Shown here: positions 45,585 to 54,926 of the stretch, piece by piece
Layout: each line of letters starts with the position of its first letter
Position numbering within the stretch: position 1 is the stretch's first letter
Origin: Moritella sp. 5
Lineage (GTDB): Bacteria; Pseudomonadota; Gammaproteobacteria; Enterobacterales; Moritellaceae
Direction of reading: 5' to 3'
NCBI RefSeq assembly: GCF_018219455.1
Contig: NZ_CP056122.1
Coordinates: 1,426,001 to 1,490,000, forward strand
DNA: 64,000 bases
Program-made: the position numbers and the translations under genes
Notes under the pieces: model-generated
What the model was told of the DNA's origin: nothing
What the model saw: only the letters and a program-made list of their open reading frames with translations
Databases searched by the model: none

Positions 45585-45622
45585 CTTGAAGGTAAGGAAT
45601 TTCAATGTTCCTTATCTTCAAG
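45585..45622. repeat. Inverted repeat next to a transposase relic
   Basis: Arms CTTGAAGGTAAGGAA (45585-45599) and TTCCTTATCTTCAAG pair over 15 bp with one G-T, around an 8-nt loop. It lies between a terminator and the transposase remnant. It might be an end of the decayed element; there is no proof. Confidence 0.6.
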
Positions 45623-45687
45623 GTTGGCAGATATTTATGACTTATTTCCCAGAATTTAGATACACGGCTCCCGTGTCAGCTACATAA

Positions 45688-45899
45688 TTAACATTCTTCC
45701 ATATCCAATGCTTCATACACTTTACCACCGACGACGATTAGAGAGGAATCCATAATAACGTATCATTTTGAATCCTTTATTAGGGATGTGCTCGACCAAA
45801 CGCCTGCGGTAGCGTTAAACTTTCAGCTTTACCTATACGGTGGTCAAGGTAAGTCACTGTCTGTATGATATTGTCTGTCTTCTGGGGAAATGGAGCTTC
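45688..45899 (-). pseudogene. Decayed transposase fragment resembling the IS91 group (C-terminal part)
   Basis: On the minus strand three frames each encode part of one protein. Frame A (45899 to about 45800) reads TVTYLDHRIGKAESLTLP. Frame B (45799-45725) reads LVEHIPNKGFKMIRYYGFL, then SNRRR. Frame C (about 45729-45688) reads GGKVYEALDMEE. Joined, these follow the C-terminal part of IS91-type (Y2, Transposase_32-like) transposases, where HIPDKxFxMIRYYGFLxNR is conserved. Two frameshifts and missing N-terminal domains show it is dead. The family call rests on remembered motifs, not on a search. Confidence 0.7.
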
Positions 45900-46520
45900 C
45901 AACTCGGCTTTAATAATGACTATTCAGTAAATATTGATTTTCATACATGCTAACCACCTCCCAATAAACCTAAAATACCTCACCTCTATATCTTCAATAA
46001 TATTTATTCACACCTCTTTTTGTCAGGCTTAAGTCTTCTAAGTACTTTTAAAATGTTTTGGTTAAGAGACTTGGCTCACATAAAAAAATTAAATTCGAAA
46101 GTGATCCAAACTCAAAATGAGAGATAGTTCACAGCGGGAAATAAGTTGTTTTTTTTATTTATATTTATCAAGTTAAAGATTTAACCCTTCACTTAATACT
46201 GACTTTTAATGAACGACCAAAATACGTGGTAACTTATAACGACATGTTTTTAAAGTGAAAAGTAAAAGATGTTGATTTTTTATCAAGATTTTAATGTTAA
46301 TTGTTTTTTTCATTGTACATGGCGTTATGTCTGTAATATGAATTAACAAACTAAAAATGAAACATATTTCAGATCACAAATTAAGTATTTGGTATTTGTA
46401 AAAAAAAATACACTGGCGCAACATATACCTCAAAAGGGGCGATGAATGAATCTGATGCTGATATCGATTACACTCACCCATTTAACATTTTTAATTTTAT
46501 GAATCAAGAGGTTATTATAT
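45900..46520. other. AT-rich upstream region of the chitobiose operon
   Basis: No coding frame is supported here. The stretch from about 46000 is very AT-rich and likely holds the chbB promoter and regulator sites. TCACA-type half sites occur (for example GATCACA near 46371), but no full CRP palindrome could be confirmed, and no NagC-type site was recognised. The chbB ribosome site is AGAGG at 46507-46511. Confidence 0.45.
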
Positions 46521-46826
46521 ATGATTAAGATTTTCCTTTGCTGTGCAGCTGGTATGTCTACTTCAATGGTTGTTAAAAAAATGCGACAAGCTGCAGAATC
46601 CGCGGATGTTAAAGCTGAAATTAACGCTTATTCTATTTCTGCATTCGAGACTGAAGTTAAGAAACATGATGTTTGTCTCGTCGCACCACAAGTGAAATAC
46701 AAATTTGCTGAATTCAGTAAGCGTTGTGAAGAAGAAAATGTGGCTTGTGGACAAATTGATATGATGCAATACGGCATGATGAAGGGTAAAGAAATTCTAC
46801 AGCAAGCTATTGATTTAAAGGGATAG
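46521..46826 (+). CDS. chbB: PTS chitobiose/cellobiose transporter subunit IIB
   Basis: A 101-aa IIB protein of the lactose/cellobiose class. It accepts phosphate from IIA on a Cys and passes it to the incoming sugar. The phospho-acceptor is Cys8 in IFLCCAAGMSTSMVV, and the later LVAPQVKYKFAEF matches the P-loop partner region. The next genes are IIC, IIA, a GH4 glycosidase and a ChbG-type deacetylase, which points to N,N'-diacetylchitobiose more than cellobiose. A 133-bp gap with small hairpins separates it from chbC. Confidence 0.92.
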   Translation: MIKIFLCCAAGMSTSMVVKKMRQAAESADVKAEINAYSISAFETEVKKHDVCLVAPQVKYKFAEFSKRCEEENVACGQIDMMQYGMMKGKEILQQAIDLKG

Positions 46827-46959
46827 TTAGGCAGTTTGTTCGCGTTGCTAAATGGCTTTTCGATTAAAGGCCAGTTAAATAATTAATCAGTGCGTAGCTT
46901 TATCGTGGCGCATTTTTTTGCTGTGATTCAATACATATTTTATAAAAAAAGGAAGTTTT

Positions 46960-48300
46960 ATGTCTCTTATAAATGCAACTATGGATTTTGTCGAGCGCGT
47001 CATTGCGCCCATTGCAGGCAAGGTTGCTTGTCAAAAGCATATCTGCGCGATTAAAGACGGTTTCATTTCAACAATGCCTTTCCTGATTGTTGGTTCTTTA
47101 TTGCTAGTATTTGCTAACCCTCCTGGTACGGGGAACTGGTTTTTAGATGGCTGGCACTCAGTCGTTCAAGGTATTGGTCGTGATAATATTGTTGGTCCAT
47201 TCTTTGTTAGTATGGGTATCTTTGCGATGTACTCTGCTTATGGTATCGCATATAACTTAGCTGAGACGCTTAACACAAAAGGTGTTAACCCAATGAACTC
47301 AGGCATGCTATCTATGTTCTCTTTCCTATTAGCAGTTGCGCCTGCTGTTTGGGTTGGTGGCGAGTTAGGTAGTGTAATCCCTATGGCTTACTTAGGTGGT
47401 GCGGGTGCATTTACAGCCATCATTTGTGGTCTATTCGTACCTACGCTACAAACGTTTCTTGTTGAAAAGAACATTCGTATCAAAATGCCAGAAGCGGTGC
47501 CTGAAAAAATATCAGCGTCATTTGACTTGCTTATACCTGTTGTAGCAATGATCTTAATTGTGCAAGTTATCAATGGTGTATTGGGTAACTTTGACCTAAA
47601 TATAGCAACTGGCATCATGGCATTGTTTAGCCCTCTTGTAGCTGCTTCTGATACATTCTTCGCTTTTGCGTTGGCTATTTTATTAATCCAATTATTATGG
47701 TTTGCAGGTATTCACGGCGCATCCGTTGTTTTAGGTGTTATTGGTCCACTACTGCTAATCAACTTAGGTGCAAACCAAGAAGCACTTGAAGCAGGTAAAG
47801 ACTTACCAGCTATCTTCATCAACCCAACCATGGATTTCTTCGTATTCGTTGGTGGTTCAGGCGGTACATTAGCGCTAGTTTGCATGATGGCTCGTTCTAA
47901 ATCCGCTCACCTACGTACTGTTGGTAAAATGTCATTAATTCCTGGTTGTTTTAATATTAATGAACCTGTGATTTTTGGTACGCCAATCGTAATGAACCCA
48001 ACATTCTTTATCCCTTGGATTCTCGCACCATTAGTCAACGCATCTATCGTTTGGAGTGTATTCAAGCTCGACTTAGTGTCTAACGTTGTTGCCTTACCAC
48101 CATGGACAATGCCTGCGCCTATCGGTGCTGTAATGGCAACGAACTCAATGCTAGCGGCTGTTGTTGTTGCAGTCTGTTTCGTTGTTAGTGGTTTAATCTT
48201 CTACCCATTCTTCAAAGCGTATGAAAAAGAATTATTAGCGCAAGAAGAACCAGAACAGCTTGATGAAGCAGGGGCGTTATCACCAGCTAAAGCGGCTTAA
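46960..48300 (+). CDS. chbC: PTS chitobiose/cellobiose permease subunit IIC
   Basis: A 446-aa membrane permease with about ten spans that carries the sugar across the inner membrane. It shows the IIC lactose/cellobiose features: MPFLIVGSLLLVFANPPG near the N-terminus, LWFAGIHGASVVLGVIGPLL, GGSGGTLALV and the conserved FNINEPVIFGTPIVMNP loop, part of the substrate site. AGGAAG precedes the ATG. The C-terminal tail is acidic and soluble. Partners are the adjacent chbB and chbA products. Confidence 0.94.
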   Translation: MSLINATMDFVERVIAPIAGKVACQKHICAIKDGFISTMPFLIVGSLLLVFANPPGTGNWFLDGWHSVVQGIGRDNIVGPFFVSMGIFAMYSAYGIAYNLAETLNTKGVNPMNSGMLSMFSFLLAVAPAVWVGGELGSVIPMAYLGGAGAFTAIICGLFVPTLQTFLVEKNIRIKMPEAVPEKISASFDLLIPVVAMILIVQVINGVLGNFDLNIATGIMALFSPLVAASDTFFAFALAILLIQLLWFAGIHGASVVLGVIGPLLLINLGANQEALEAGKDLPAIFINPTMDFFVFVGGSGGTLALVCMMARSKSAHLRTVGKMSLIPGCFNINEPVIFGTPIVMNPTFFIPWILAPLVNASIVWSVFKLDLVSNVVALPPWTMPAPIGAVMATNSMLAAVVVAVCFVVSGLIFYPFFKAYEKELLAQEEPEQLDEAGALSPAKAA

Positions 48301-48438
48301 TAAATACTGTATGGGATCACAAATCGCTATATCTCATTAATAACGGTATTTCATAGATAGAAAATAGTCATCTTTTACACATGATTCATAAGGTAATAGA
48401 TGGCTTATCAAAATTTAGAATAAAAAATTAAGGAATGG

Positions 48439-48759
48439 ATGATGGAAATTACAGAAGAATTTTTGATGACACTTTTATGCCAAGCTGGTGCAGCGCGTTC
48501 AGCAGTGATGCAAGCAATGTTAGAAGCAAGGCAAGGTGATTTCGAATCAGCAAAAGCATCACTTAAAGCCGCCGATGAAGCATTAGCTGAAGTACATAAA
48601 TCACAAACAGAACTCATTAGCTTTGACGAAGGTGAAGGCAAAGTAAAAATGACCCTGATCTTAACGCACATTCAAGATCACATTATGAATGCAATGCTGT
48701 GTAAAGACCTTGCATTCGAAATTATTGAACTTCAAAGACGAATCCAAAATGAGGACTAA
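48439..48759 (+). CDS. chbA: PTS chitobiose/cellobiose subunit IIA
   Basis: A 106-aa trimeric helical IIA protein that receives phosphate from HPr. The active His is expected at 77 in LILTHIQDHIMNAML, with Asp80 as the conserved trimer-centre metal ligand. The rest is the three-helix pattern AGAARSAVMQAMLEARQGDFESAKASLKAADEAL. Two ATGs (48439, 48442) follow AAGGAATGG. The GH4 gene starts 3 bp after the stop, so the operon is tight here. Confidence 0.92.
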   Translation: MMEITEEFLMTLLCQAGAARSAVMQAMLEARQGDFESAKASLKAADEALAEVHKSQTELISFDEGEGKVKMTLILTHIQDHIMNAMLCKDLAFEIIELQRRIQNED

Positions 48760-48762
48760 AGC

Positions 48763-50064
48763 ATGTTAAAAATTACAATTATCGGTGGTGGCTCTAGCTA
48801 TACACCTGAAATCATTGAAGGCTTCATTAATCGTCATCATGAATTGCCAGTGACACACATTGATCTATTTGATATCGAAGAAGGTCGTTACAAAGTTGAG
48901 ACTGTTGGCGCATTAGCTAAACGTATGATTAAAAATGCAGGTCTTGATATTGAATTAAATATTGAGTTTGACCGCCGTAAAGCGTTAACAGGCGCTAATT
49001 ATGTGTGTTCTCAAATGCGTGTTGGTATGATCCCTGCGCGTATTCAAGATGAATTACTGGGCAACAAGTACGGTATGATCGGTCAGGAAACAAATGGTAT
49101 TGCAGGTTTTGCTAAGGCAATGCGTACGATTCCAGTGACACTTTCTTTATGTAAAGACATGGAAGAAATCTGCCCTGATGCATGGTTAATTAACTTCACT
49201 AATCCGTCGGGTATTATTACTGAAACAGTGCTTAAACATACAAACATCAAAGTAATCGGCCTATGTAACGTGCCAGTTTGTACCCAGTTTGGTATTGAAG
49301 AATTGATGGGAACGAAAGATCTACAAGTTCAGTTTGCAGGGCTAAATCACTTCATCCATGCGTTCCATATTTGGGATCACGGTAAAGATCGCATTGGCGA
49401 ATTAATCGATAAAGTGTGTTCTGGTGAAGACTTTGCGCTGCCTAAAAATTTAGGTGAAGTAACTTGGGTTCCTGAGCAATTAAAACACTTAGGTGTATTA
49501 CCTTGTGGTTACCACCAGTATTATTACAAGCAAGATGACTTAGAGCAAAAAGAAGTTAAGTCAGAAGGTTATGTTACACGTGGCGAGCAAGTTCAAGAAA
49601 TTGAAAGAGAATTATTCAAACTGTACGAAGATGTAAACTTAAACGTGAAGCCTAAGCAATTAGAAGAGCGTGGCGGCGCACATTATTCCGAAGCAGCATG
49701 TGAGTTAATAAATGCGATTCACAATGACAAACGTACTTTAATGCATGTCAACATACGTAATAATGGCACAATCTCAGAACTGCCAAATGACTGTGCTATT
49801 GAAGCTACATCTGTTATTACATCATGCGGTCCACAGCCATTGAACGTTGCGCCAATTACCAATCCGGCGATACGCGGTACGTTGCAATTACAAAAAGCAT
49901 TCGAAGAACTGGCTGTTGAAGCGGGTGTCTTTGGTAACTATGGTGCGGCATTACAAGCATTAACAATCAACCCATTAGTGCGTAAAGGTACGGTAACGAA
50001 AGAAATTTTAGATGAAATGATTGAATTGAATGCGAAATATGTACCTCAGTTTAACAAAAAGTAG
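48763..50064 (+). CDS. chbF: GH4 6-phospho-beta-glucosidase / diacetylchitobiose-6-phosphate hydrolase
   Basis: A 433-aa family GH4 hydrolase using NAD and a divalent metal in a redox-assisted elimination. The NAD loop is IGGGSSYTPEIIEGF; the conserved NFTNPSGIITETVL follows; metal ligands are Cys168 in IGLCNVPV and His196 in GLNHFIHA. It would hydrolyse the phosphorylated disaccharide that enters through ChbBCA. The ChbG neighbour suggests that monodeacetylated chitobiose-6-phosphate is the substrate, as in E. coli; a pure cellobiose role is the alternative. Confidence 0.92.
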   Translation: MLKITIIGGGSSYTPEIIEGFINRHHELPVTHIDLFDIEEGRYKVETVGALAKRMIKNAGLDIELNIEFDRRKALTGANYVCSQMRVGMIPARIQDELLGNKYGMIGQETNGIAGFAKAMRTIPVTLSLCKDMEEICPDAWLINFTNPSGIITETVLKHTNIKVIGLCNVPVCTQFGIEELMGTKDLQVQFAGLNHFIHAFHIWDHGKDRIGELIDKVCSGEDFALPKNLGEVTWVPEQLKHLGVLPCGYHQYYYKQDDLEQKEVKSEGYVTRGEQVQEIERELFKLYEDVNLNVKPKQLEERGGAHYSEAACELINAIHNDKRTLMHVNIRNNGTISELPNDCAIEATSVITSCGPQPLNVAPITNPAIRGTLQLQKAFEELAVEAGVFGNYGAALQALTINPLVRKGTVTKEILDEMIELNAKYVPQFNKK

Positions 50065-50075
50065 AAGAGTTCATT

Positions 50076-50837
50076 ATGAAGCTAATCGTAAACATAGATG
50101 ATTTAGGTTTAACTGAAAAAGTTAATGAATCAGTGGTCGCGTGCTTTAAAGTTGGCGTTGTTCAGTCTACAACATTAATGATGAACCAACCTGCAACCGA
50201 GCATGCGATTGAATTAATTAAACAAGGTTTAGTCCCCAATGTCGGATTACATTTAACGCTAACCAGTGGTAAACCAATTTTAGCGCCGCGTTTAGTGCCA
50301 GATTTAGTTGATAGTGACGGGGATTTTTTAAAGCAAGACAAAGTGCTCGCGTCTGAGGTCTTAAGTTTTGATCAAGCTTATAGTGAGTTCAAAGCGCAAT
50401 ATGATAAAGCGATCAATGCGGGTATTAAAATAACGCATATTGATAGTCACCACTTTGCTGCTGTATTCCCGCCATACAAAAAAGCATTCATTGCTTTTGC
50501 GAATGATACTGGGATCCCTGTACGCCGTGTCGATCATGTCGTTTCGGGTTGTGAAGGTTTAACGGTACCAACAACTGAAGGGTTTAGTGCAAGGTTCTAC
50601 GCTGATGGTGTAACATTGGAACGACTGCAAGCGTTGATTCTTGAGTTTAGCGCTAAGATCCCGAATGGGACACTGGAGCTAATGAGCCACACAACATTAG
50701 AGGGTGATAAGTTATTACCAACACTATCTCGCTACGCAGATAAGCGTGTTGATGAGTTCAATATCTTAACCTCTCAAGCACTCAAAGATTGGTTAGAAGT
50801 CCATAAAATCGAATGCATAGGCTTTGATTCAATTTAA
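50076..50837 (+). CDS. chbG: ChbG-type carbohydrate deacetylase (YdjC family)
   Basis: A 253-aa YdjC-fold deacetylase. The metal site is VNIDDLGLTEKVNESV (Asp-Asp) with His in PNVGLHLTLTSGKP and in THIDSHHFAAVFPP. ChbG removes one acetyl from chitobiose-6-phosphate, which E. coli needs both for ChbF cleavage and for induction through ChbR. It is the last gene of the operon, 11 bp after chbF. Since no chbR is present, its inducer-making role may differ here. Confidence 0.92.
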   Translation: MKLIVNIDDLGLTEKVNESVVACFKVGVVQSTTLMMNQPATEHAIELIKQGLVPNVGLHLTLTSGKPILAPRLVPDLVDSDGDFLKQDKVLASEVLSFDQAYSEFKAQYDKAINAGIKITHIDSHHFAAVFPPYKKAFIAFANDTGIPVRRVDHVVSGCEGLTVPTTEGFSARFYADGVTLERLQALILEFSAKIPNGTLELMSHTTLEGDKLLPTLSRYADKRVDEFNILTSQALKDWLEVHKIECIGFDSI

Positions 50838-50873
50838 CTTAACTTAACTTTTAACTTAAGAAGCTAGTTAAAA

Positions 50874-50909
50874 TAATACCCATTACGTCAGTCAGAGGTC
50901 ATGGGTATT
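50874..50909 (+). terminator. Hairpin after the chb operon
   Basis: Arms AATACCCAT / ATGGGTATT (9 bp) around an 18-nt loop, without a long T-run. Candidate operon end. Confidence 0.4.
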
Positions 50910-51102
50910 AATTGATAACCCCTTCAAGTACCTTATATTGAGTTAGCTGATAAGTTTTTCTTATCAAATGAAAGAATTTTCCCGTTATGTTTATTGCTCT
51001 GTAGAAGGTATTGTAAAGTGCTTATCTTGAGAATGTTAAAGCTCTCCGTGAAAATGCTTGTGGAGTATCCCCGTTTTTAGCATCAATCTATTAGAGTGAG
51101 AC

Positions 51103-52113
51103 ATGCCCATGGCTGAACAGAAAATAAGTCCGAAAGATTATTCGTTAGTTGATAGATACTCTACTTTTAATGCTATTTATCAACAAAATAGCCATCTAAA
51201 TAACCATACTAATCGTCAGCAAGCGCATCAATCAAGCTTGCTAACGATTGGTGTTGCGGCATGTTCTATCCGACAGATAAATGGGACAGACGTCAGCTTG
51301 TCAATTGACTCCGTGATTGTCGAAGAACCTTTAGAGATACACCTCATTTATAGCGATTGCGCGGGCAAACAGAAAGAGCGTGTTTACTTAGTGACGATGC
51401 GCACACCGGGTGACGATCTTAATCTGGTTACGGGCCTGTTGTTGGCTGAAGGTATTATCAACAGCGCTAGCGACATTGTTGGTATCAATGAGCACTTTGA
51501 TTTAGATGAAATGAGCCAAAATGAGATACATCTACGTTTATCATCAGATGTTGTTGTGGATTGGGCATTAATCAATCGAGATACCACATCCTTCTCCAGT
51601 TGTGGCGTGTGTGGGAAATCTTCAATACAGTCTTTAGAACTACGCGATATCCCCGATTTAGATTCGACAGAAGGGTGGTTGTCGGGCCTTATTATTCCTC
51701 ATTTCAGCGATGCATTACGTCAGTATCAATCGATGTTTAACCAAACAGGCGGGGTGCATGGATGCGCCTTATTTGATGCTAAAGGGGTTTTATTACTGAG
51801 CTGTGAAGATGTAGGACGTCACAATGCATTAGATAAATTGATGGGGAAATTAGCAAGAAGTCCTGAACTTGATCAACAAGAAAAAATTGTATTTCTAAGC
51901 GGCCGTATTAGTTTCGAGTTGGTTCAAAAAGTACTTGTTTCTGGTATTTCGGTACTGATAGCAGTAGGCGCACCATCCAACCTTGCGATCAATATGGCGA
52001 AACGCTTTAATCTAACACTGATTGGCTTTAGCCGTAATGGTGGGTTTAACGTCTACCATGGTGCTTTTCGTTTAAACCTGGCGACTGATATAGAGAATCA
52101 ACATGACAATTAA
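51103..52113 (+). CDS. fdhD: Formate dehydrogenase accessory sulfurtransferase FdhD
   Basis: FdhD passes sulfur from IscS to the molybdenum cofactor of formate dehydrogenases. The 336-aa protein has EEPLEIHLIY, the active CxxC in FSSCGVCGKSS, TGGVHGCALFDAKG, CEDVGRHNALDKLMG and SGRISFELVQK. The N-terminus is about 45 residues longer than usual, with no clear signal; ATG 51103 or 51109 may be the start. The 3' end overlaps the YdeP-type oxidoreductase gene by 11 bp, so that enzyme is its likely client. Confidence 0.95.
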   Translation: MPMAEQKISPKDYSLVDRYSTFNAIYQQNSHLNNHTNRQQAHQSSLLTIGVAACSIRQINGTDVSLSIDSVIVEEPLEIHLIYSDCAGKQKERVYLVTMRTPGDDLNLVTGLLLAEGIINSASDIVGINEHFDLDEMSQNEIHLRLSSDVVVDWALINRDTTSFSSCGVCGKSSIQSLELRDIPDLDSTEGWLSGLIIPHFSDALRQYQSMFNQTGGVHGCALFDAKGVLLLSCEDVGRHNALDKLMGKLARSPELDQQEKIVFLSGRISFELVQKVLVSGISVLIAVGAPSNLAINMAKRFNLTLIGFSRNGGFNVYHGAFRLNLATDIENQHDN

Positions 52114-54418
52114 AAAATATGAAGGGGCTGCTGGTGGTTGGGGGGCCTTATTAAGTACGACCAAACATCTGGTGAAAAGCGAAAATGTTTCACGTAATAT
52201 CCGAAACTTACTCAAAACAAACCAAGATAAAGGGTTCGATTGCCCGGGTTGTGCATGGGGTGAATCCAAAGAACAAACTCGGTTTAGATTTTGTGAAAAT
52301 GGTGCTAAAGCCGTTAATTGGGAAGCCACAAGTCGACGTGTTACACCTGAATTTTTTGAACAACATCCGGTAAGTTGGTTAACCCAGCAAAGTGATTACT
52401 TTTTAGAGTCTCAAGGGCGGCTTAGTCATCCTGTTCAGTACAATCGTGAAACGGGTTGCTATGAAGCGGTTAGTTGGCAGCAGGCATTTACGCTGATCGC
52501 GAAGCATTTAAATACACTTGAACATCCTGATCAAGCAGAGTTTTATACATCGGGTAGAGCGAGTAATGAAGCCGCTTTTTTGTATCAACTTTTTGTGCGT
52601 AAATTTGGTACCAATAACTTTCCTGATTGCTCCAATATGTGCCATGAAGCAAGTGGTGTCGGGTTGAAACAAGCGATTGGTATCGGTAAAGGTACAGTAA
52701 CACTGGAAGACTTTGAACATGCTGATGCTGTTTTTGTGTTTGGTCAAAACCCAGGCACAAACCATCCGCGTATGCTAGATACACTGCGTCAGGCGTCGCG
52801 TCGCGGGGCGGCCATTGTCACTTTTAATACCTTAAGAGAAAGAGGGTTAGAACGTTTTACTAACCCACAATCAGTGAAAGAAATGCTGACTGATGGTTCG
52901 ACGCAAATTAGTCAATGCTATTTTACGCCTAAACTTGGCGGAGACATGGCGGTTGTACGTGGTATGGTTAAAGCGCTTGGTGTGATTGATAAAGCCGAAT
53001 TAGCCGCCGGACGAATCTCTATATTTGATCATGCATTTATTGTTGAACATACCCAAGGCGTCGATGAATACTTAACCGCCGTTGAAGCGACGTCATGGCA
53101 TGAAATTACCGAGCAAGCTGGGTTATTACAATCTGAAATAGAGCACGCTGCTCGCATTTATTGTCAATCTAAACGGGTGATTATCACGTGGGCGATGGGG
53201 ATCACTCAGCATAAGCATTCGGTGAAAACCATCCAAGAAATTGCCAACTTACAGCTACTGTTTGGGCAGTTGGGGCAACAAGGTGCGGGATTGTGTCCAG
53301 TGCGTGGGCACAGTAATGTACAGGGCGATCGTACTATGGGTATTGATGAAAAGCCCAGTGTTGCGTTCATCAAAAGCATATCGGATGAATTTGATTTTAA
53401 AGCCCCTTCAGAACCTGGACATAATACGGTTGAAGCGATTAAAGCGATGCTTGCAGGGGAGAGTAAAATATTTATTGGCTTAGGGGGCAACTTTGCGGCT
53501 GCAACGCCAGACACTGCGTTAACACAACAAGCGCTATCCAACTGTAGCTTGACGGTTAATATCGCGACAAAATTAAACCGTACGCATCTTGTGCCAGGTA
53601 AAGACTCGCTCATATTACCTTGCTTAGGGCGCACTGATATTGATATGCAAACATTTGGGCCACAAAGAATCACCGTTGAGGACTCGTTTAGTATGGTGCA
53701 TGCTTCTGCGGGCGTGGTGGCAGGTGATATTGGCGAAATGCGATCTGAGCCTGCTATTATTGCGGGTATTGCGGAAGCAACGCTGGGCAAGCAGCCTATT
53801 GATTGGGGTTGGGTCATTGAAGACTATGCTCGGATCCGAGATTTGATTGAAAAAACGATTCCTGGTTTTAGCGACTTTAATCGCAAGATAAAACAACCTG
53901 GTGGTTTCTATCTTGGTAACAGTGCTGCGCAGCGACAGTGGCAAACTGCGTCGAAAAAAGCACAATTCATGCAGCATGATCTGCCCGCTCATTTACGGCC
54001 TGCAAACTTACGAGAACTCAGTAGCGATCCTGTCTTCGTATTACAAACCATGCGTTCACATGATCAATACAATACCACCATTTACGGTTTTAATGATCGC
54101 TACCGCGGTATTTCAGGCGAACGTAAAGTCCTTTTTGTTAACGAGAATGACATCGCTGCATTAGGCATGGAGAATAACCAATTAGTCGATATCGAATCGC
54201 TGTGGCCAGATGGTATCGAACGTAAAGTGTTTGGTTTTAAATTGGTGGCTTATGATATTCCAGAGGGCAATATTGCGGCTTATTTCCCTGAAACGAATCC
54301 ATTGGTGTCTATCGATGGGAAAGGGGATTTGAGTGACACGCCAATTTCTAAAGCGATCCCTGTAGTGTTATCCGCGACGCTATTGAAGAGTGATAAAATA
54401 GATACTGTTACTGCTTAA
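52103..54418 (+). CDS. FdhF/YdeP-family molybdopterin oxidoreductase
   Basis: A 771-aa molybdopterin-bis-MGD enzyme. The N-terminus has CPGCAWG (only one CxxC, not a full four-Cys iron-sulfur motif), then SGRASNEAAFLYQLFVRKFGTNNFPDCSNMCHEASG, FVFGQNPGTNHPRM, LCPVRGHSNVQGDRTMGI and the C-terminal cofactor domain (RSHDQYNTTIYGFNDRYRGI). This is the YdeP type, related to formate dehydrogenase H; E. coli YdeP is linked to acid resistance, substrate unknown. Coupling with fdhD suggests a sulfurated molybdenum site. Confidence 0.93.
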   Translation: MTIKKYEGAAGGWGALLSTTKHLVKSENVSRNIRNLLKTNQDKGFDCPGCAWGESKEQTRFRFCENGAKAVNWEATSRRVTPEFFEQHPVSWLTQQSDYFLESQGRLSHPVQYNRETGCYEAVSWQQAFTLIAKHLNTLEHPDQAEFYTSGRASNEAAFLYQLFVRKFGTNNFPDCSNMCHEASGVGLKQAIGIGKGTVTLEDFEHADAVFVFGQNPGTNHPRMLDTLRQASRRGAAIVTFNTLRERGLERFTNPQSVKEMLTDGSTQISQCYFTPKLGGDMAVVRGMVKALGVIDKAELAAGRISIFDHAFIVEHTQGVDEYLTAVEATSWHEITEQAGLLQSEIEHAARIYCQSKRVIITWAMGITQHKHSVKTIQEIANLQLLFGQLGQQGAGLCPVRGHSNVQGDRTMGIDEKPSVAFIKSISDEFDFKAPSEPGHNTVEAIKAMLAGESKIFIGLGGNFAAATPDTALTQQALSNCSLTVNIATKLNRTHLVPGKDSLILPCLGRTDIDMQTFGPQRITVEDSFSMVHASAGVVAGDIGEMRSEPAIIAGIAEATLGKQPIDWGWVIEDYARIRDLIEKTIPGFSDFNRKIKQPGGFYLGNSAAQRQWQTASKKAQFMQHDLPAHLRPANLRELSSDPVFVLQTMRSHDQYNTTIYGFNDRYRGISGERKVLFVNENDIAALGMENNQLVDIESLWPDGIERKVFGFKLVAYDIPEGNIAAYFPETNPLVSIDGKGDLSDTPISKAIPVVLSATLLKSDKIDTVTA

Positions 54419-54575
54419 TCCTATTTTACTGCTGTAAACGGCTGACTAATTAGCCATCCGATAGTTGCTTTTTTTGACCTTAGGGTGCTCAGTGTTCAAA
54501 CGTTAATCACATGTTACTAATTTTGCGATATGTTACATATTTATGTACACTCCGTACAAATCTATAGAGTATCGT

Positions 54576-54926
54576 ATGAAACACAGTTCTTATTTTAAAA
54601 AATCAATGTTGCTTGCTAGCCTGCTTAGTTGGGTTTTAGTCACGCTTATGCCAGTGATTAATGCCAATAATAGCGTTGGTGTGTGGGCGACGTTGTGTAC
54701 CGTTAATGGACTGGAACTGGTTCAGATCGAAGAAGGTAAACCCCAAATCCATAAGGGAAAACCTTGTCCATTCAGCCATTTTTCTTCTTTTCATGATCTT
54801 GCGTTATTAACTGTACCTGTATTGGCTCGTGTTAGTGTTTCAATTCAAGAGCATTATTCGTTTTTAGCGCATAACGTGCGTTATCAATGGCAAATTCCTC
54901 GCGCACCGCCTGCAGCCCTTTCGTAA
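54576..54926 (+). CDS. DUF2946-like secreted protein
   Basis: A 116-aa protein (start ATG 54576, chosen because the signal MKHSSYFKKSMLLASLLSWVLVTLMPVINA begins there; an ATG 11 codons earlier is also open). The mature part has ATLCTVNGLELVQIEEGKPQIHKGKPCPFSH, which fits the DUF2946 pattern of a CxxxG start and a CPxC/H-like later motif, here CPFSH with His as possible second ligand. Such proteins often lie next to PepSY membrane proteins and copper-related receptors. Function unknown; metal handling is an inference. Confidence 0.65.
   Translation: MKHSSYFKKSMLLASLLSWVLVTLMPVINANNSVGVWATLCTVNGLELVQIEEGKPQIHKGKPCPFSHFSSFHDLALLTVPVLARVSVSIQEHYSFLAHNVRYQWQIPRAPPAALS

Noticed and set aside
46363-46385. 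Possible CRP site upstream of chbB
   Set aside because: Only the GATCACA half is good; the opposite half at correct spacing does not match TGTGA.
53206-53817. 203-codon frame on the minus strand
   Set aside because: It is antisense to the YdeP-type oxidoreductase, whose frame is supported by conserved motifs along its whole length.
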